From Festucalex cinctus (taxonomy: Eukaryota; Chordata; Actinopteri; Syngnathiformes; Syngnathidae), in NCBI RefSeq assembly GCF_051991245.1, contig NC_135426.1, forward strand, positions 4,242,501-4,306,500: DNA of 64,000 bases, read 5' to 3'. Below the pieces are notes generated by a model that was not told the DNA's origin, did not search any database, and saw only the letters and a program-made list of their open reading frames with translations. The translations under genes and the position numbers were made by a program. Of the stretch, positions 35,233 to 48,000 are shown piece after piece (position 1 is the stretch's first letter; every line of letters starts with the position of its first letter).

Positions 35233-35375
35233 CTCCACACTGATCCTCCGCTCCCACACACGCACGTCCCCGTCCTCGTCCTCCCTCCTCCAAACTCAAC
35301 TCACCCCGCTGCCAAAACGAGTGGCGAAGAACGTCCAGGATGTGGACAATGCTCCCTCTACAGGGGAAAATACGG
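35233..35375 (-). other. nrcam: Candidate nrcam first exon (5' UTR); 5' end approximate
   Basis: In the most C+G-rich block of the region a consensus donor (GGAG|GTGAGC) occurs on the minus strand at 35233/35232, preceded by a purine-rich GAGGACGAGGACGGGGACG tract typical of fish 5' UTRs. A TATA-like stretch (AAATATAT, 35409-35402) lies about 30 bases above the proposed start. The next visible exon is at 19.5 kb. No transcript evidence is available to me, and the pairing with nrcam is inferred from strand and order. Confidence 0.42.
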
Positions 35376-35401
35376 ACGTGCTAGAATACACGCGTTCTCG
35401 A

Positions 35402-35409
35402 TATATTTT
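35402..35409 (-). promoter_or_regulatory. TATA-like box of the candidate nrcam promoter
   Basis: AAATATAT on the minus strand, followed downstream by CpG-containing sequence and the candidate first exon. This is a weak motif call. Confidence 0.25.
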
Positions 35410-36652
35410 ACAATTTCTCAAAAAAAAAAAAGTGTTTTGGGCTTGATTGTGACATTTATAGTGTGAACTGAAATCTTATCAGAGTGACATATCTGTTTCG
35501 AACGGCAGTCTTTGCACGCATTTGTAAACATGACAACAGCGACCTCGGTGAATTGTGCGGCAGAAAATGGTAATGCATGCTGCATTCGAGGATGGTCGGA
35601 AATCGGATAAATATCCGAGTTTCTTTTTTCTTTTTTTCAGTTCCGACCTGAAAGCGTTCGAGTCGAAAGTAAATAACCAAAATGGCGGATAGATGTAAAT
35701 TGTGTTTTATTTTGGTTCTTAAAACTCATTTTTGACCTCCAGCAAACTTACCTGCTCGCAAATTTGTATCATTTATTGTTTTTATTTGATCTCATAAACA
35801 TTCCAACAGTTCAGTAGTTGACCTTATAAATTCATGCCGGGAGATAGCGTCATACTGTCATGTACGATGCGTTACGTCAAGTTATGTCGAATATTTATGA
35901 ATGAAGAAAGATATCTAGTTTTATACTCGAATAAATTGTGTTTGACCAATCACTGTCTGTTTCCAAACGTAGAGTGACGTCACTTGTAGTCCGTCGGCTA
36001 CTTTTCTTTTCGACTTCGCAAGTGGAATTGCCGAGTTCCCGTACATACTTCCTGGTTTGAACTCGGAAAAGTCTGATTTGCGACCATCCTCGAATGCAAC
36101 GTGACATTATAGTGGACCCCGGATACTCGCGGTTCGGCATCCGAGGATCCGAGGATATATTGAGGGGGAGAGTGTAACAACTTTTATATATCCCTGCGTA
36201 TTCATGATTTATTTTTATTTTTATTTTGTTTTTGGGGGGGCGTGGGGGGGTGGTGGTGGAAATACATGTTGGAGCCATATACAATAAATATCGCTAATTG
36301 GTGCCAGGTGATGGGGAAAACATGGATGACATGAGGCATGCTCTCACTATCTCACGCGTAAACAAGCTCCGTTTCATCATTTATTTTGGAATGCAGCAAC
36401 AAAACACTCACCCCTGCTGAGGGCCGTTCGCTTCAGCGTCTGAGGCTGCAATGTGAGTCATATGGGGCTCATTGCACGATGTAACATTTTTTGGGGGGAA
36501 AAAAAAATATGCGCATGCACCGACTGGCTGGTGAGGGTGAGACATATTCAACATTTCATTGGAGGTTTCGCACTGAGATGGCTGCAGACAAGTGTTGACA
36601 TTGACGCAAGCACACTGGGCAAATACGTTTTTGTGAGTTTGTGCCTGAAAGG

Positions 36653-37197
36653 CAAGGTTAATTTAGTGAACTAAAACTAAGGAAAAAACTCAAACTAAAA
36701 TTCAAAAAACAATTTCGGTAACGAAAACAAAAACGAACTGAAACTACATTTTTATGTTTACAAAACTAACAATGATAGCAAAAATGTCCTTTGTTTTCGT
36801 CTTTGGTATTGAGTTGAATGCACGAGCCTTTGGGGATGATTTGAAATGTGATTCGAAGTAGTTTTATGTTGATATTAACCACCGGAATAAGGACGTTTGA
36901 AAATGTGTCACACAGAAGTGACGTCATCTCGCAGAAGCCAATAGAAAAACACCTTCAGATGACGTCGCTCCCATGCTGTTTTTTTTTTTTTAATATTATA
37001 CACAAGTAATACACATTTCTTTTAAACCAAAACTAATACTGAAACTAAAACTAAGGATTTATTAAATAACTAAAACTAATAAAAACTAACAAAACCACAC
37101 TGTAAACTAAAACTTAAAAAAATAAAAAAAAATAAAAAATAAAAAATAAAAAAGATGAATTATCTAATATGAAAAATTCCCAAACTATAATAACCCT
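36653..37197. repeat. AACTAAAACTAA dispersed repeat
   Basis: From AAGGTTAATTTAGTGAAC to CCCAAACTATAATAACCCT; shares GTGACGTCAT...CCAATAGAAAA...CTTCAGATGACGTCGCTCCC with copies at 3.1, 24.4 and 52.1 kb. Confidence 0.65.
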
Positions 37198-38945
37198 CCT
37201 GGTTCCTTTACATACTTAGCTTTTTTAACTGCACTTTGAGTTGACTTTTCCGGGACTTGGGTGATTTGCGCGGTGTACATTTGAAGCAGTCCATGTGTAT
37301 TATACTGTATTAGGGTAAGGCCAGCTGTGACAATGAGCAGACACCATGCTGTTGAATTATTAGCGTTTACAAAGCAGGCTTCCTTTTGTGACCAAGTGAA
37401 CTTTCTACCTACCAACAGCCTCCAACGTGGAAGATGTGCAACGTGCCTGTTGTGTGAGTCCGTCTGCTCTGGAGGAATGTTTTGCCTGGCATGCATCACT
37501 ACAGCAGAAAATTCATCATATTAAACTACCAAGGTTATTAACTTAAAAAAAAACTAAAACTAAAATTTAAAAATCAATTTTGTTCATGAAATAAAATAAC
37601 GAAAAGGCTTTTTTAAAAATGAAAACTAACTGAAAGTACATTTTATGTTTACAAAACTAACAAGCTATAATGATAGCAAAACTGTCCTTCATTTTCGTCT
37701 TTGGTAATGAATTTAAATGCACGAGCCTTTGGGGGATGATTTTAAATGTGGCTTTAACTCATTGACTGGCCACCATTTTGACTGAAGCCAACCCCCTTCG
37801 CTCCCGACCTGTTTTACTGGATTTGGACTGATTTTGCAAGGCCCACGAATATTGTGTGTATATATATATATATTTTATTTTTATTTTTTTTAAATCAATG
37901 GGAAGTGCAACGTCTAAGTGGAGCGCTGCCTGGTCAATGAGTTGTGGAATCAAAAACAGCCACTAACTATAGCCAGCAGATGGCAACATTGTATCTCTTT
38001 TTAATGGGCTCAAGGTATATAAAATTACAATAAAACGTGACAGAATCCGAAGAAATCAAGGATGGCGTGAATGATCAAAGCCTTTTGTCACATTAAATCT
38101 AATTCACATAAACCTAATTTGTTACTAAACAAAGAATATTTGTGTCAAAGTCAGTGTTTTCTGGACGAGTGACAGGAAAAGTTAAAAAAAAAAAAAGTTT
38201 TGATTAGGATATTCAACATATTTGATTGTGGTTTGCAATAGTGTCAAATAAATTCACACTCAAACTCAAATTATTATTATTTATTTTTTTAGCTAAATAA
38301 ACACTTTTGTATTTAAGGCATTTGAGAGAACACGCATTGCACATTGATAAAAGTGAGAAGTGGTGCAGTTGCTAGGCAACACCACGAGACAATTCTGCCC
38401 AGCTTTTTTTTTTTTTTTTTTTTTTCTTTCTGTACACTAGCAAATAAGCGTGGGCGGGAGACAGACAGTTCTCGCCACTCCGCACAACTACCAAGGAGGA
38501 ATGTGTGGATATATGTCACTTTGGTCACACCTAGTCATGTAAACACAGCGCAGCGAGGCCGTCTGTCAACTCCACAACGTATTTCATCGCACCTTCACCT
38601 CATTTGTCCAGCATGGATGATGGGACCATTTTGGAATTTTTCATTTCAGTTAGTTTTGAGTTTTTTAAAATTGAGTTAGTTTTACTTAGTTTTCAGGATG
38701 GTTCTGTTAGTTTGTATTAGTTTTAGTTATTTAATAAATACTTACTTTTAGTTTCCTATTGCGTTTACTTGGGGGGAAAAAAACACTTCTGTTTTTCCAA
38801 GTAATTTTTGGGGGGAGCTTTGTTTTTGTTTTTTTCTGTTTTTCCTGAATATTTTTTTTTGTCATAAAAAAAATATTCAGAAAAACAGAAAAAAAAACTT
38901 TAAAAAAAAAAAGAAAGAAAGAAAGTCAAATGCTATACTATAATA

Positions 38946-39407
38946 TAGGGGTGTGAATTGCCTAGTACCTGACGATTCGATTCGTATCACGATTCATAGG
39001 TCACTATTCGATTCCATACCGATTAATCCCGATACGAATTTACAAGTCGATTGTTGCGATTATTTTTATTTAAATTTAGAAAATACTAATCAGTAAACTT
39101 GTAGAGTGTAAGATTTGTATGAAAATGTATTATTTATTAATCTGAAACTTTTAGTTTAAAGTTTTATACAGGTTGTAATTGTAATCTGTTTCATGTTTGA
39201 ACAGCATTAAAATAAAATATTAAGGCTTAATGTTCCGTTCATATAACATTCTTCCATGCTTAAGGTGTGAACCCTACCCCGAAGTAAGACGTTTTGTTGA
39301 ATATTTTTCCATTAAAAATGGAAGTTTCAAAATCTATTCAGCCGCCTATTGAATCGATTCGAGAATTGCGCGATATATTGCCGAATCGATTTTTTTTAAC
39401 ACCCCTA
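38946..39407. mobile_element. hAT-like non-autonomous element, 462 bp
   Basis: TAGGGGTGTGAATTGCC ... TTTAACACCCCTA with exact 8-bp duplication CTATAATA (38,938-38,945 and 39,408-39,415). Fragments of the same family lie at 28.38-28.50 and about 33.8-34.35 kb. Confidence 0.88.
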
Positions 39408-40707
39408 CTATAATAGTATATAGTTGATCCAGTAGTCTGCTCGCGAGGTGGGAGTAACAAGATGGTCGCCCTGTGACTTCAGCGGCTTGTACTTGCATGT
39501 ATGGGCTAGCTGCTAGCAGCTATCCAGTCAAACATACAGGTCAGTGGTCTGCAACAAGTCCTTTGGAGTTCAGAGGTAAAAAAAAATAAAAAAAATACTC
39601 AGAAAACAGAAGTTGGTGCTCTGTTTTTTGGAATGTTTTTACTACCCCTGTTTTTCTGAATAATTTTTTCCCTGTTTTTTGGATTTTTTTTTTCTGTCAT
39701 AAAAAAAAATATTCCGTAAAACAGAAAAAAAAAAAATCAGAAAAACAGAAACATAAAAACAAATACTCAAAAAAACAAAGCTCCCCCCAAAAAATTAGAA
39801 AAACAGGAGTCAACTGTCAACTCGACAACTTTTTTTTTTTTTTTACATTTTGCAGCGCAAAGATGACAAACATTTTCTCCAGGTTAGGACAACTAGGTTA
39901 CGTAGTTTTGTTTGTTTGTTTGTTTGTTTGTTTGTTTGTTAACCTTTTACAGTGCAAAGATGACAAAGGTTAGGACAACTATTTATTTTTTAATTTCATG
40001 AGGTTTGACAATGACGACGATTGGGATTTAAGGGTTGTCAAATTGTGCACGGCTGGTCTTATATCACGATATGATTCTAAAATAAGAGATGCACAAACAA
40101 TAACTGCCATATACTTGTGAACTCAACAAAAATGAATTTCAAAACAAGACACTTTAGCAGGTGTCTGAATGCAACTTGTGCTTTGTCGGTGGAGTAGAAG
40201 GAGATTTCCATTAAGATAATCATTATTAGACATGAATTTGAAAGACGATCCCAGTGATTAAAGTGTCACTTTAATGTGAGAACTTCAGACAATGTTTGCG
40301 CATCCTATTTTCAAAACGATAGCATCGTATTGCTAAAACAGCTTTTCAAACAGACAACATATAAAACATGATAGTTATTTTTGAATTAATTCTAACATTG
40401 AATTGGAGAACCTGGCACTGGAAACATGCAGAAAAAAAATTAAGAGCCCGAAATGAACAAACCCCCCATATATTATTCAGTGCTGCAGAATAAATAGCAC
40501 GTCAACGATTGGTAGTGGTAAGGAAAATGACGTGAATGGAGTTTTAACATGGAATGCAGACTCCCCATATACGACAAAAATACGCAGTGACAGACTTGGA
40601 CTGCATGGTGTGCTTTTATTGTTTTCTTTGTGCATGTGCACACCACTTATGTGCACCTCTGGTGAGAAGAGAAGGTATCTGGAAAGAGACGCTCAAGCTT
40701 GTGGTAA

Positions 40708-41573
40708 AAGGATGTAACGATACTGGCAATATCGTGATATCGCGATATGAAAACTGCCACAATATATCGTCGTCGTCATGTCTTGATATTAAAAGTAGAA
40801 CATTTGTTAAAAATCCATTTGTGCAGTTATAGCACCCTCTGGTGGTTAGTTTTTTAGTGCAGTTTAATTTTCACAAGGCATGTTTTGGCCCTTCTATGCT
40901 CAAAATCCACGTAAACGCATTCACTCCCCGCCATTTTCACTGAAGCAATCCCCTTTGCTCTCGGAAATTTGAATGGATTTTGACTGATTTTGCAAGGCCC
41001 ACAGAATAGTGTGTTCTATTGCTATAAAAAAAGGAACCTACCAAAAGAAAGATTAGAGTATTTTCTTTCTTCATGAAAAAAAATGTATATTTCTATCTCT
41101 GTTTTGCAGCAATTAGCATTAAGTTTCATCATTATTCATAAATCTGTTTAAAACAGTGGGGAAAACAGCTTTTTTTCCCCACATGTCCCTGGTTGATCTC
41201 TTATACTCTGCTGCCACCTTCTGGCCGTTTTTGTAATAACTATTTCTTCAACCATTCTTTGCAGTTGAGACGCTGCACCAAAGCCTTCTGTATACTCTAG
41301 CATTAAAAAAAATAAATAAAAAAAAAAACAGATAAATACGCCTTTGGGGCACTGGTAATATTTAAAATAGAACGTATCGATATGTTTTTGGAGGCAAATT
41401 AGTTAATGGTTGTTTCGTACGATTGTTATTCTTTTTTTTTATTATGAGCTCTTTTTTTTTTTTTTTTTACAATATCGGGACCTATTTTTGTATCACCAAA
41501 CCCCAAATAATATTGTGATAATTATCGTATCGTGACCTTCATATCATGATGTTTGGATATCGTTACATCCCTA
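40708..41573. mobile_element. ATGTAACGAT-family element, host of a family T element
   Basis: GGATGTAACGATACTGG ... GATATCGTTACATCCCT, with internal GCACCCTCTGGTGGTTAG; interrupted at 40,919-41,400. Confidence 0.7.
40919..41400 (-). mobile_element. Family T element inserted in an ATGTAACGAT element
   Basis: Inverse copy (GCATTCACTCCCCGCCATTTT ... GGAGGCAAATTAGTTAA) lying between the two halves of the element at 40.71-41.57 kb. Confidence 0.6.
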
Positions 41574-41604
41574 CACACAGCTAATCATAATGTGATTTTT
41601 TTTT

Positions 41605-41610
41605 TTTATT
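41605..41610 (-). terminator. pnpla8: Possible pnpla8 polyadenylation signal (AATAAA)
   Basis: Forward TTTATT, i.e. AATAAA on the minus strand, about 205 bases below the stop codon and just outside the ATGTAACGAT-type repeat. It is A/T-rich context, so this is a weak call. Confidence 0.3.
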
Positions 41611-41815
41611 AAAAAAACAAAACAAAAAACGGATGGTCAATGCATGCTAGCGGCTATCATACTGTTGGCGTTGAAATCATTTTCAAGTAAATCTTTCTGG
41701 GGGGAAAAAAATGTAAACAATTCACTGCAAAACATGGCAATGAATGTACTGTACAACTTTGTTCCCTGTCAACAATCTGTTCAGGTAGTCTTACCTTATT
41801 ATTAGCGGACTAGTT

Positions 41816-42090
41816 TTAGAGTTTGGAGGTGAAAGGCGGGCCGTCGTACATGTCCGCCTTGAGCTTGGCCCACTCGGCCAGTCTCTGGATGGCGCCTTTC
41901 TCCCGGGTCAGCACGCCGGCCGCCTTGCGGAGTTTGGCGTCGTTGCGCTCCAGGTAGCGCTCGCCCTCGCCCATCAGGAAATTCAGCTTATCGGCGCGGC
42001 TCTCGTTCAGCGGCACATCCTCGCTCAGGTGAGGGTTGAAGCGGAAGTACGTGTCCGGGGGCAGGAGGGCGTCCAGCATCGTGTGCACTT
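41816..42090 (-). CDS. pnpla8: pnpla8 coding exon 9: C-terminus with SKL
   Basis: Acceptor TTCCCCCAG. Reads EVHTMLDALLPPDTYFRFNP through WAKLKADMYDGPPFTSKL and TAA. The C-terminal SKL tripeptide is a type-1 peroxisomal targeting signal. Confidence 0.96.
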
Positions 42091-45000
42091 CTGGGGGAAA
42101 AAAAACAAAACAAAAAAACAATAGAAAAACAAAAAAAAAACGGATCAACACATTTCATCCATTTGTGGATTTACACAGAGTGAAATCCGATGATCATTTC
42201 GTCGACGGAAAATGAAACAAAAACGAAGAACAAAGCCATGAGACAATAACGAGAACTAAAAGAGTGACAATTTCGTCAATGACTAAAACAGAAGATGAAA
42301 ACACTGAGGAAAATTCACACAATCCAATCAGAAGGAATGAAACGTAGGTGGGAGAAAAGAACCGCTCACAAACTGTTCACTGCACTTTATTTCATGTAAT
42401 TTAATGAATTCATTTAATTGATTTATTTCATTGTGCAGCTGTAAGATTAATCCCAAGCAATTTTTTTTTTTTTATTTAGGTAAAAACTAAGTTATATCAT
42501 CGGTTCAACATGTTTCAGTGAAACAATTAACTCATTCACTGCCTTTGACAAGTATACTTGTCAATTGTATTTTTTAGAGCGGTGCTAAATGGGGGCGAAT
42601 CTGAGCATGCTCCACTATAAATATCAAACTTGGAAACAACTTTACTGATGCCCAACCACCGGTAGATGACATCATTGCCCCATTTTATAGGAAATAAACA
42701 CAGTTTCAGAGTCCATGGGAGAAATGGCTGTATTTTGGCAAACCTACATTTTTCTGCTGTCAATTATAAAAGAACGGGACGGGACAAAAAGTAGGGAGTC
42801 TATTCTGTTATTTGGTAGATTCGGTTTATATATAATTATTGAATGTAATATCACGTGAGTATTGGAAATGTAAAAAATTTCTAATGACTGGCAGTGAATG
42901 AGTGTTAATAAAGAATAATAATCATAATAATTATTAACTCATTCAAAGCCAAAAACGTGTAAATGTTTTATGTTGTTTTTTTTTACGCAAGCGCATACAG
43001 AAGGCTTTGTTGCAGCTTCTGACATTAAGAGGTGGCTTAAAAAACGGCCAGCAGGTGACAGCAGAGTATAAGAGATCACCCAGGGCCATGTTCGATTGAT
43101 CCAAGATGGCGCCGGTGTCTGTGGCTTGCCGTCTTTTGCTGTCTAAGTTGATTGTCCTCCTGCTGTGTTTATCTATTTTTGTCTACAATGCCGGCTCGCT
43201 GCTTGTATATGATCGCCAAACACTGCTTGATCTTCGCCCCTCTGCCAAAGTTTTGACAAAGATCGACTTTGAATGTCATGGCTTTACGGCGTCTCAGCAG
43301 TCTCACTTACCCGACTGGATACCTGCCCACCTTTGCCGCACCCTTGCTCCACTAGCTCGACGCAAACGTCGCCGACGCCGGGGCAAACGCGGCGGTCAGT
43401 TGGTGAAGTTTAAAACTCATTTTGCCCGACTTCCCGTGGCTTCCCGGAGGAGAAATGGAACGATACCTGGCCTCTTTCTACACCCGCGATCATTGGATCC
43501 AGTGGACTCCTGGCTGGCACCTTTCATCGGCTCGGCTGAGGTAACCCGCTCTCGCTTTTGTTCCCCTCGTCCCCGCCGGCGCGGGGTGGATCCCCGCCAT
43601 TTGCGGGCCCTGTCTCGGGCTCCGCGATCAGCCACTGTTTTGGACCCGCCGATTCCGGCTCGGTTCGGCCTTGTCAATGCAAGGTCGGTAGCAAACAAAA
43701 CTTTTATCCTGAAGGATTTCTTTCTATCCCGTGATCTGGATATTCTCTGTGTTACGGAGACATGGCTGAGTACTGGTGACTCCTCTCTCATTGAATTGTT
43801 ACCGCCGGATTGCTGGTACTTTAATTCCCCGCGTTCTTCAGGCCGAAAAGGAGGAGGAATAGCAGTTGTTTTTAAAAATTGTTTTATATGCCGGCAGATT
43901 TATCTACAAGTCTCCTTCACAAGCTTTGAACATTGCTTATTGGAACTGGGCCGCTCTAATGTTGTACTGTGTGCTGTCATTTATCGACCACCCATGTACA
44001 ACAAGGATTTTATAAGTGACTTTTCAGAGTTCTTGGCCGAAATTCTGCCAAAATATGACCGTGTTCTTATTCTTGGGGATTTTAATATTCATATTTGTTG
44101 TCCTGATGAGTCAATCTCCAGGGGATTTTTAAATATTATTGACTCTTTTAGTTTTGTGCAGCACGTAACTGGACCAACCCATGAACTTGGACACACACTG
44201 GACTTAGTGCTCTCGTATGGCTTGTGTGTTTCCAATATGGATATTTGTGAAGCTGTCTTCTCTGATCACGCGCCGATTTTATTTAATATTCCTACTCAGC
44301 GTAAGGCTGAACTATGCGCTCCTCCTAAGCTCTGCCGTACGTTTAACTCCTCCTCCGCAGTTCTTTTCTCCTCTACTTTTTTGGATCTCTGCGAGGATGA
44401 CTTTGACTGCTTTGCGTGTTCAAGTATCGACGAGCTGCTTGTCGGTTTTAACTCTGTTTGTTTACAAACACTGGACATGATTGCTCCTTTGAAAACCCGG
44501 CGCACCAAATCTGCACTCGAGCCATGGTTAAATGACACTACTCGTGCTGCCAAACGAGAATGCAGGAGAGCTGAGCGTCGTTGGAAAAAAAGACAGGCTC
44601 CAAGTTTCTCTTAGTATTTTTAAAGAGAGCCTGTTAAAATATCAAAAGACTGTGAAATCAGAAAAGCATAAATATTTTTCTGAAATAATTGCTTCCAATT
44701 GTAACAATCCCAGGGCTCTGTTCAAAACCATTAACAGTGTTCTTAATGTTCCTATTTCTGCTGGTTTTGATGCCTCCGTTGATCTTTGTGAAAGATTTCT
44801 TAAGTTCTTCACTGACAAAATTGTGTCAACCAGAGCCTGTATTGCCCAGCCTTCATTTGATCTAACTACTCCTATATACTATTCATCTACTTTTGTTCAA
44901 TTTGAGCCAGTGTCACTCTTATTATTGAAGAATATAGTCAGTAATTTGAAGCCCTCAGGTTCCCCTACTGATGCCATCCCTCCTCGTTTGTTTAAGGAGG

Positions 45001-48000
45001 TTTTTGACACTCTTGGACCACATGTCCTTGAGATAATTAATTATAGCCTTTTTACTGGTATAGTACCAGGTGATTTTAAACATGCAGTCGTACGACCTCT
45101 ACTTAAAAAAACAGGCCTTGACCCCCTCATTTGTGCTAATTTCAGGCCCATTTCTAACCTCCCATTTATTTCTAAAATATTGGAGAAGGTTGTTTACTCT
45201 CAGTTGTTACCGTTTTTAGAGAAAAATGGTGTCACTGAATTATTTCAGTCTGGTTTTAAAGCGCTTCATAGCACAGAGTCTGCTCTTTTGAGGGTATCAA
45301 ATGATATATTTTTAGCAACAGACTCTGGAAAGTTTGTTGTTTTGGTTCTCCTTGATTTGTCTGCTGCGTTTGATACCGTAGATCATGACATTTTAATTTC
45401 TCTTCTTGAGCATTATGTGGGCATTCAAGGGGTCGCCCTCGAATGGTTTGGGTCATACTTAAAAGATAGGAGCTTTTGTGTAAAAATTGACGATTTTGTG
45501 TCCTCTCAAGCTCCTCTTCCACATGGGGTTCCACAGGGGTCAATTCTTGGCCCTCTTTTATTTGCTCTCTATTTATTACCTCTTGGTTCTGTTTTTAGAA
45601 AACATGGTATTTTATTTCATTTTTATGCTGATGACTGTCAGATCTATTTTCCCCTGGCCCAGAACAGTACAATACAACAACTCACTGACTGTCTAAATGA
45701 TATTAAATCCTGGCTTTCTTTTAATTTTTTGAGTCTGAATGACGAAAAGACTGAAGTGATGTTGTTTGGACCAAGTAGCTCTTCCTCTGCTAGTGTGGAC
45801 CTTGGTCCACTAGCACCTTATCTCAGGGACTGTGTCATGAATTTGGGTGTTAAGTTTGACCCTGATTTTAAATTTGAGAAGCAGATTAGTTCTGTTGTAC
45901 AGAAAAGTTTTTATCAGCTTCGCCAGATAGCTAAGGTGAAACCAATTTTATCAAGACTGGACTTGGAAAGATTGATTCATGCTTTTATTACAACTCGTCT
46001 TGATTATTGTAATTCTTTGTATGTAGGCATTAGCAAGACTGCTCATGCCCGTCTGCAACTTATACAAAACTCTGCTGCTCGTCTGCTTACTCAGACACGT
46101 AGACGTGAGCATATTACTCCTATCTTAGCATCACTGCATTGGCTCCCTGTGCACGAATTAATCGAATTAATTTTAAGCTTCTGTTGTTTGTTTTTAAATG
46201 TTTGAATAATCTTGCACCTCCCTATTTATCTGAGTTGCTTCACCCTTATAGCCCACCCCGATTACTAAGATCAGCTGACCAGTTGCTTCTGGTAGTTCCG
46301 AAAACAAGGCGGAAGCTTAGGGGTGACAGAGCGTTCGCGACTGCTGCTCCCAGGTTGTGGAATCAATTACCACTGTATGTTAGACAGGCCACTTCACTCC
46401 TGGTTTTTAAATCACGTTTAAAAGCATATTATTTTTCCCTGGCCTTCAGCACATAGTATTACTGATATTTACAAGCAGTAGACTGGCATGAATTTGTTTA
46501 TATTATTTTATGTGTTTTGTGATTTCTAAGTATGTTTTTATATTTTATCTGGTTTTATTATCTTATTTTATGTGCAGCACTTTGGTTCCATTGTGGATTT
46601 TTAAATGTGCTATACAAATAAAGTTGATTGATTGATTGATTGATGTTGCAACAAGCTCTTTTGGCCAGCGTTTTCACCAGGAATGTGAATATCAAACTTA
46701 GCTATATTCTAACGCTAATTGCTGCAAAACAGAAACAGATAGAAACATACTTTTTTCCTGATGAAAGAAGAGACTCAATCTTTCTTTTGGTAGATTTCAT
46801 GTTTTTGTAGCAATAGAGCACAATATTCTGAGGGCCTTGCAAAATCAGTGAAAATCCAGTAAAACAGCCAGGAAAGAAGTGGGTTGCTTCTGTGAAAATG
46901 GCGGCGAGTGAATGAGTTAACGTGGATTTTGAACATAGAAGGGCCAAAACATGCCTTGTGAAAATTAAACTACACTAAAAAAAAAAAAAACTAGCCACCA
47001 GAGGTTGCTTGAACTGCACAAATGGAAATCAACCTGACTTGTTTTTTTTAACTGATGTGCTGCTTTTAATAATAATTTTGAATGTGTCCTGCGTGTTAAA
47101 CTACAGTTACAAATAGGTTTTAATTTCCTATATAAAAGTTGAAATGCATGCTGAAAGAAAATATCAACTAAACTGTCAATTTAGTCGGCTAAAATTGCTC
47201 CTTTTTTTCGTCAATGAAAATTTGACGAAATCTAAAATACAATCAGATGACTAAATTAGGACTAAAACGAATTCATTTTAGTAGAGATCGACCGATATGC
47301 TTTTTTCAGGGCCGATACCGATTCCGATTATCGGTAGTCAAGGAGGCAGATAACCGATATTTGAAGCCGATATTCATTTGCAGTAAAAGTTAAAATGTTG
47401 GCACCAAATTTTTGAATAATGCAAACCCTAACCGTTCTTTACAATGGATTCTCACACTACACTTTTCATTTTACATCCTTCTATCTGCAATAAGACGTTG
47501 GTGGCGGGGGGAGTTAAATGTGGGGGCCAATGTGACATTACCTTTTATAGCATTTGGGATACTTGTAGTTTTATTCTATAAATGTTATATTTTTATATTT
47601 TGAAGTAATAGGAGGAACCCTGTCATTCAAAATGTGCATCAGCTGTGGCATTACTTATTACTACAGCAAAAATAAATAAAAAAATTCCATGAGAAAAACT
47701 ATTCATCCCTGAACACCATACAGTTCTTGTAGACCTTATTATGATTATTGTTATTGTTACCATATAGACAGTTTTGATAAGCTGAGGATCTTAAATCGAG
47801 AACAGCAATATCATGCTACTCCTCTCTACAAGAGAACTGTCAAAAGACACTTCATCATGTAGTTTACTGCCACTTAGGATGCCCCAATCAACGCAGAAAA
47901 AGGGTTGAGTAAAATAACTTGGTTATAATAATAGTAAGAATAACTTGGTTAAACAGACATTGTTGCGGTGGACCGCTGCCAGTTTCTGCTGTTTAATGTG

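Larger units (their letters stand above)
35410..41815. other. Intergenic region between pnpla8 (3' end) and nrcam (5' end)
   Basis: No gene seen. It holds two related dispersed repeats rich in AACTAAAACTAA (36.65-37.20 and 37.53-37.75 kb), an 8-bp-TSD hAT element (38.95-39.41 kb), inverted poly-purine/pyrimidine tracts (38.8-38.9 and 39.6-39.8 kb), a composite element with ATGTAACGAT ends (40.71-41.57 kb), and a possible pnpla8 polyadenylation signal near 41,605. Confidence 0.55.
43093..46642 (+). mobile_element. L2-clade non-LTR retrotransposon (LINE), nearly complete
   Basis: A 3.55-kb element antisense to pnpla8. It begins with a 13-nt leader before ATG and ends with AATAAAG and a short TTGA/TTGATTGA tail. 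The coding part has a hydrophobic N-terminus, an APE endonuclease (VTETWL, LILGDFNIH, SDHAPI) and a reverse transcriptase (LVLLDLSAAFDTVDHDIL, PQGSILGPLLF, YADD). Two net one-base shifts interrupt the frame, at the A7 run 44,585-44,591 and near 46,150. It sits in an older TTAA element and is flanked by a 5-bp duplication ATGTT (43,088-43,092 and 46,643-46,647). Confidence 0.93.
42934..46920 (+). mobile_element. TTAA-flanked element (family T), split by the L2 insertion
   Basis: Begins TTAACTCATTCAAAGCC and ends GCGAGTGAATGAGTTAA. The 5' part (to 43,092) and 3' part (from 46,643) rejoin at ATGTT into the sequence seen uninterrupted in other copies (CAGGGCCATGTTGCAACAAG). TTAA ends suggest a piggyBac-like origin, but there is no transposase. 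Confidence 0.75.

Noticed and set aside
34925..35446. 173-codon plus-strand ORF across the C+G-rich block
   Set aside because: It is made largely of trinucleotide repeats (poly-D and poly-S stretches) and low-complexity sequence, has no recognisable domain, and overlaps the minus-strand candidate first exon and promoter of nrcam.
43417..43791. Minus-strand ORF inside the L2 element
   Set aside because: Antisense to the endonuclease region, Arg/Ser-rich, no conserved motif.
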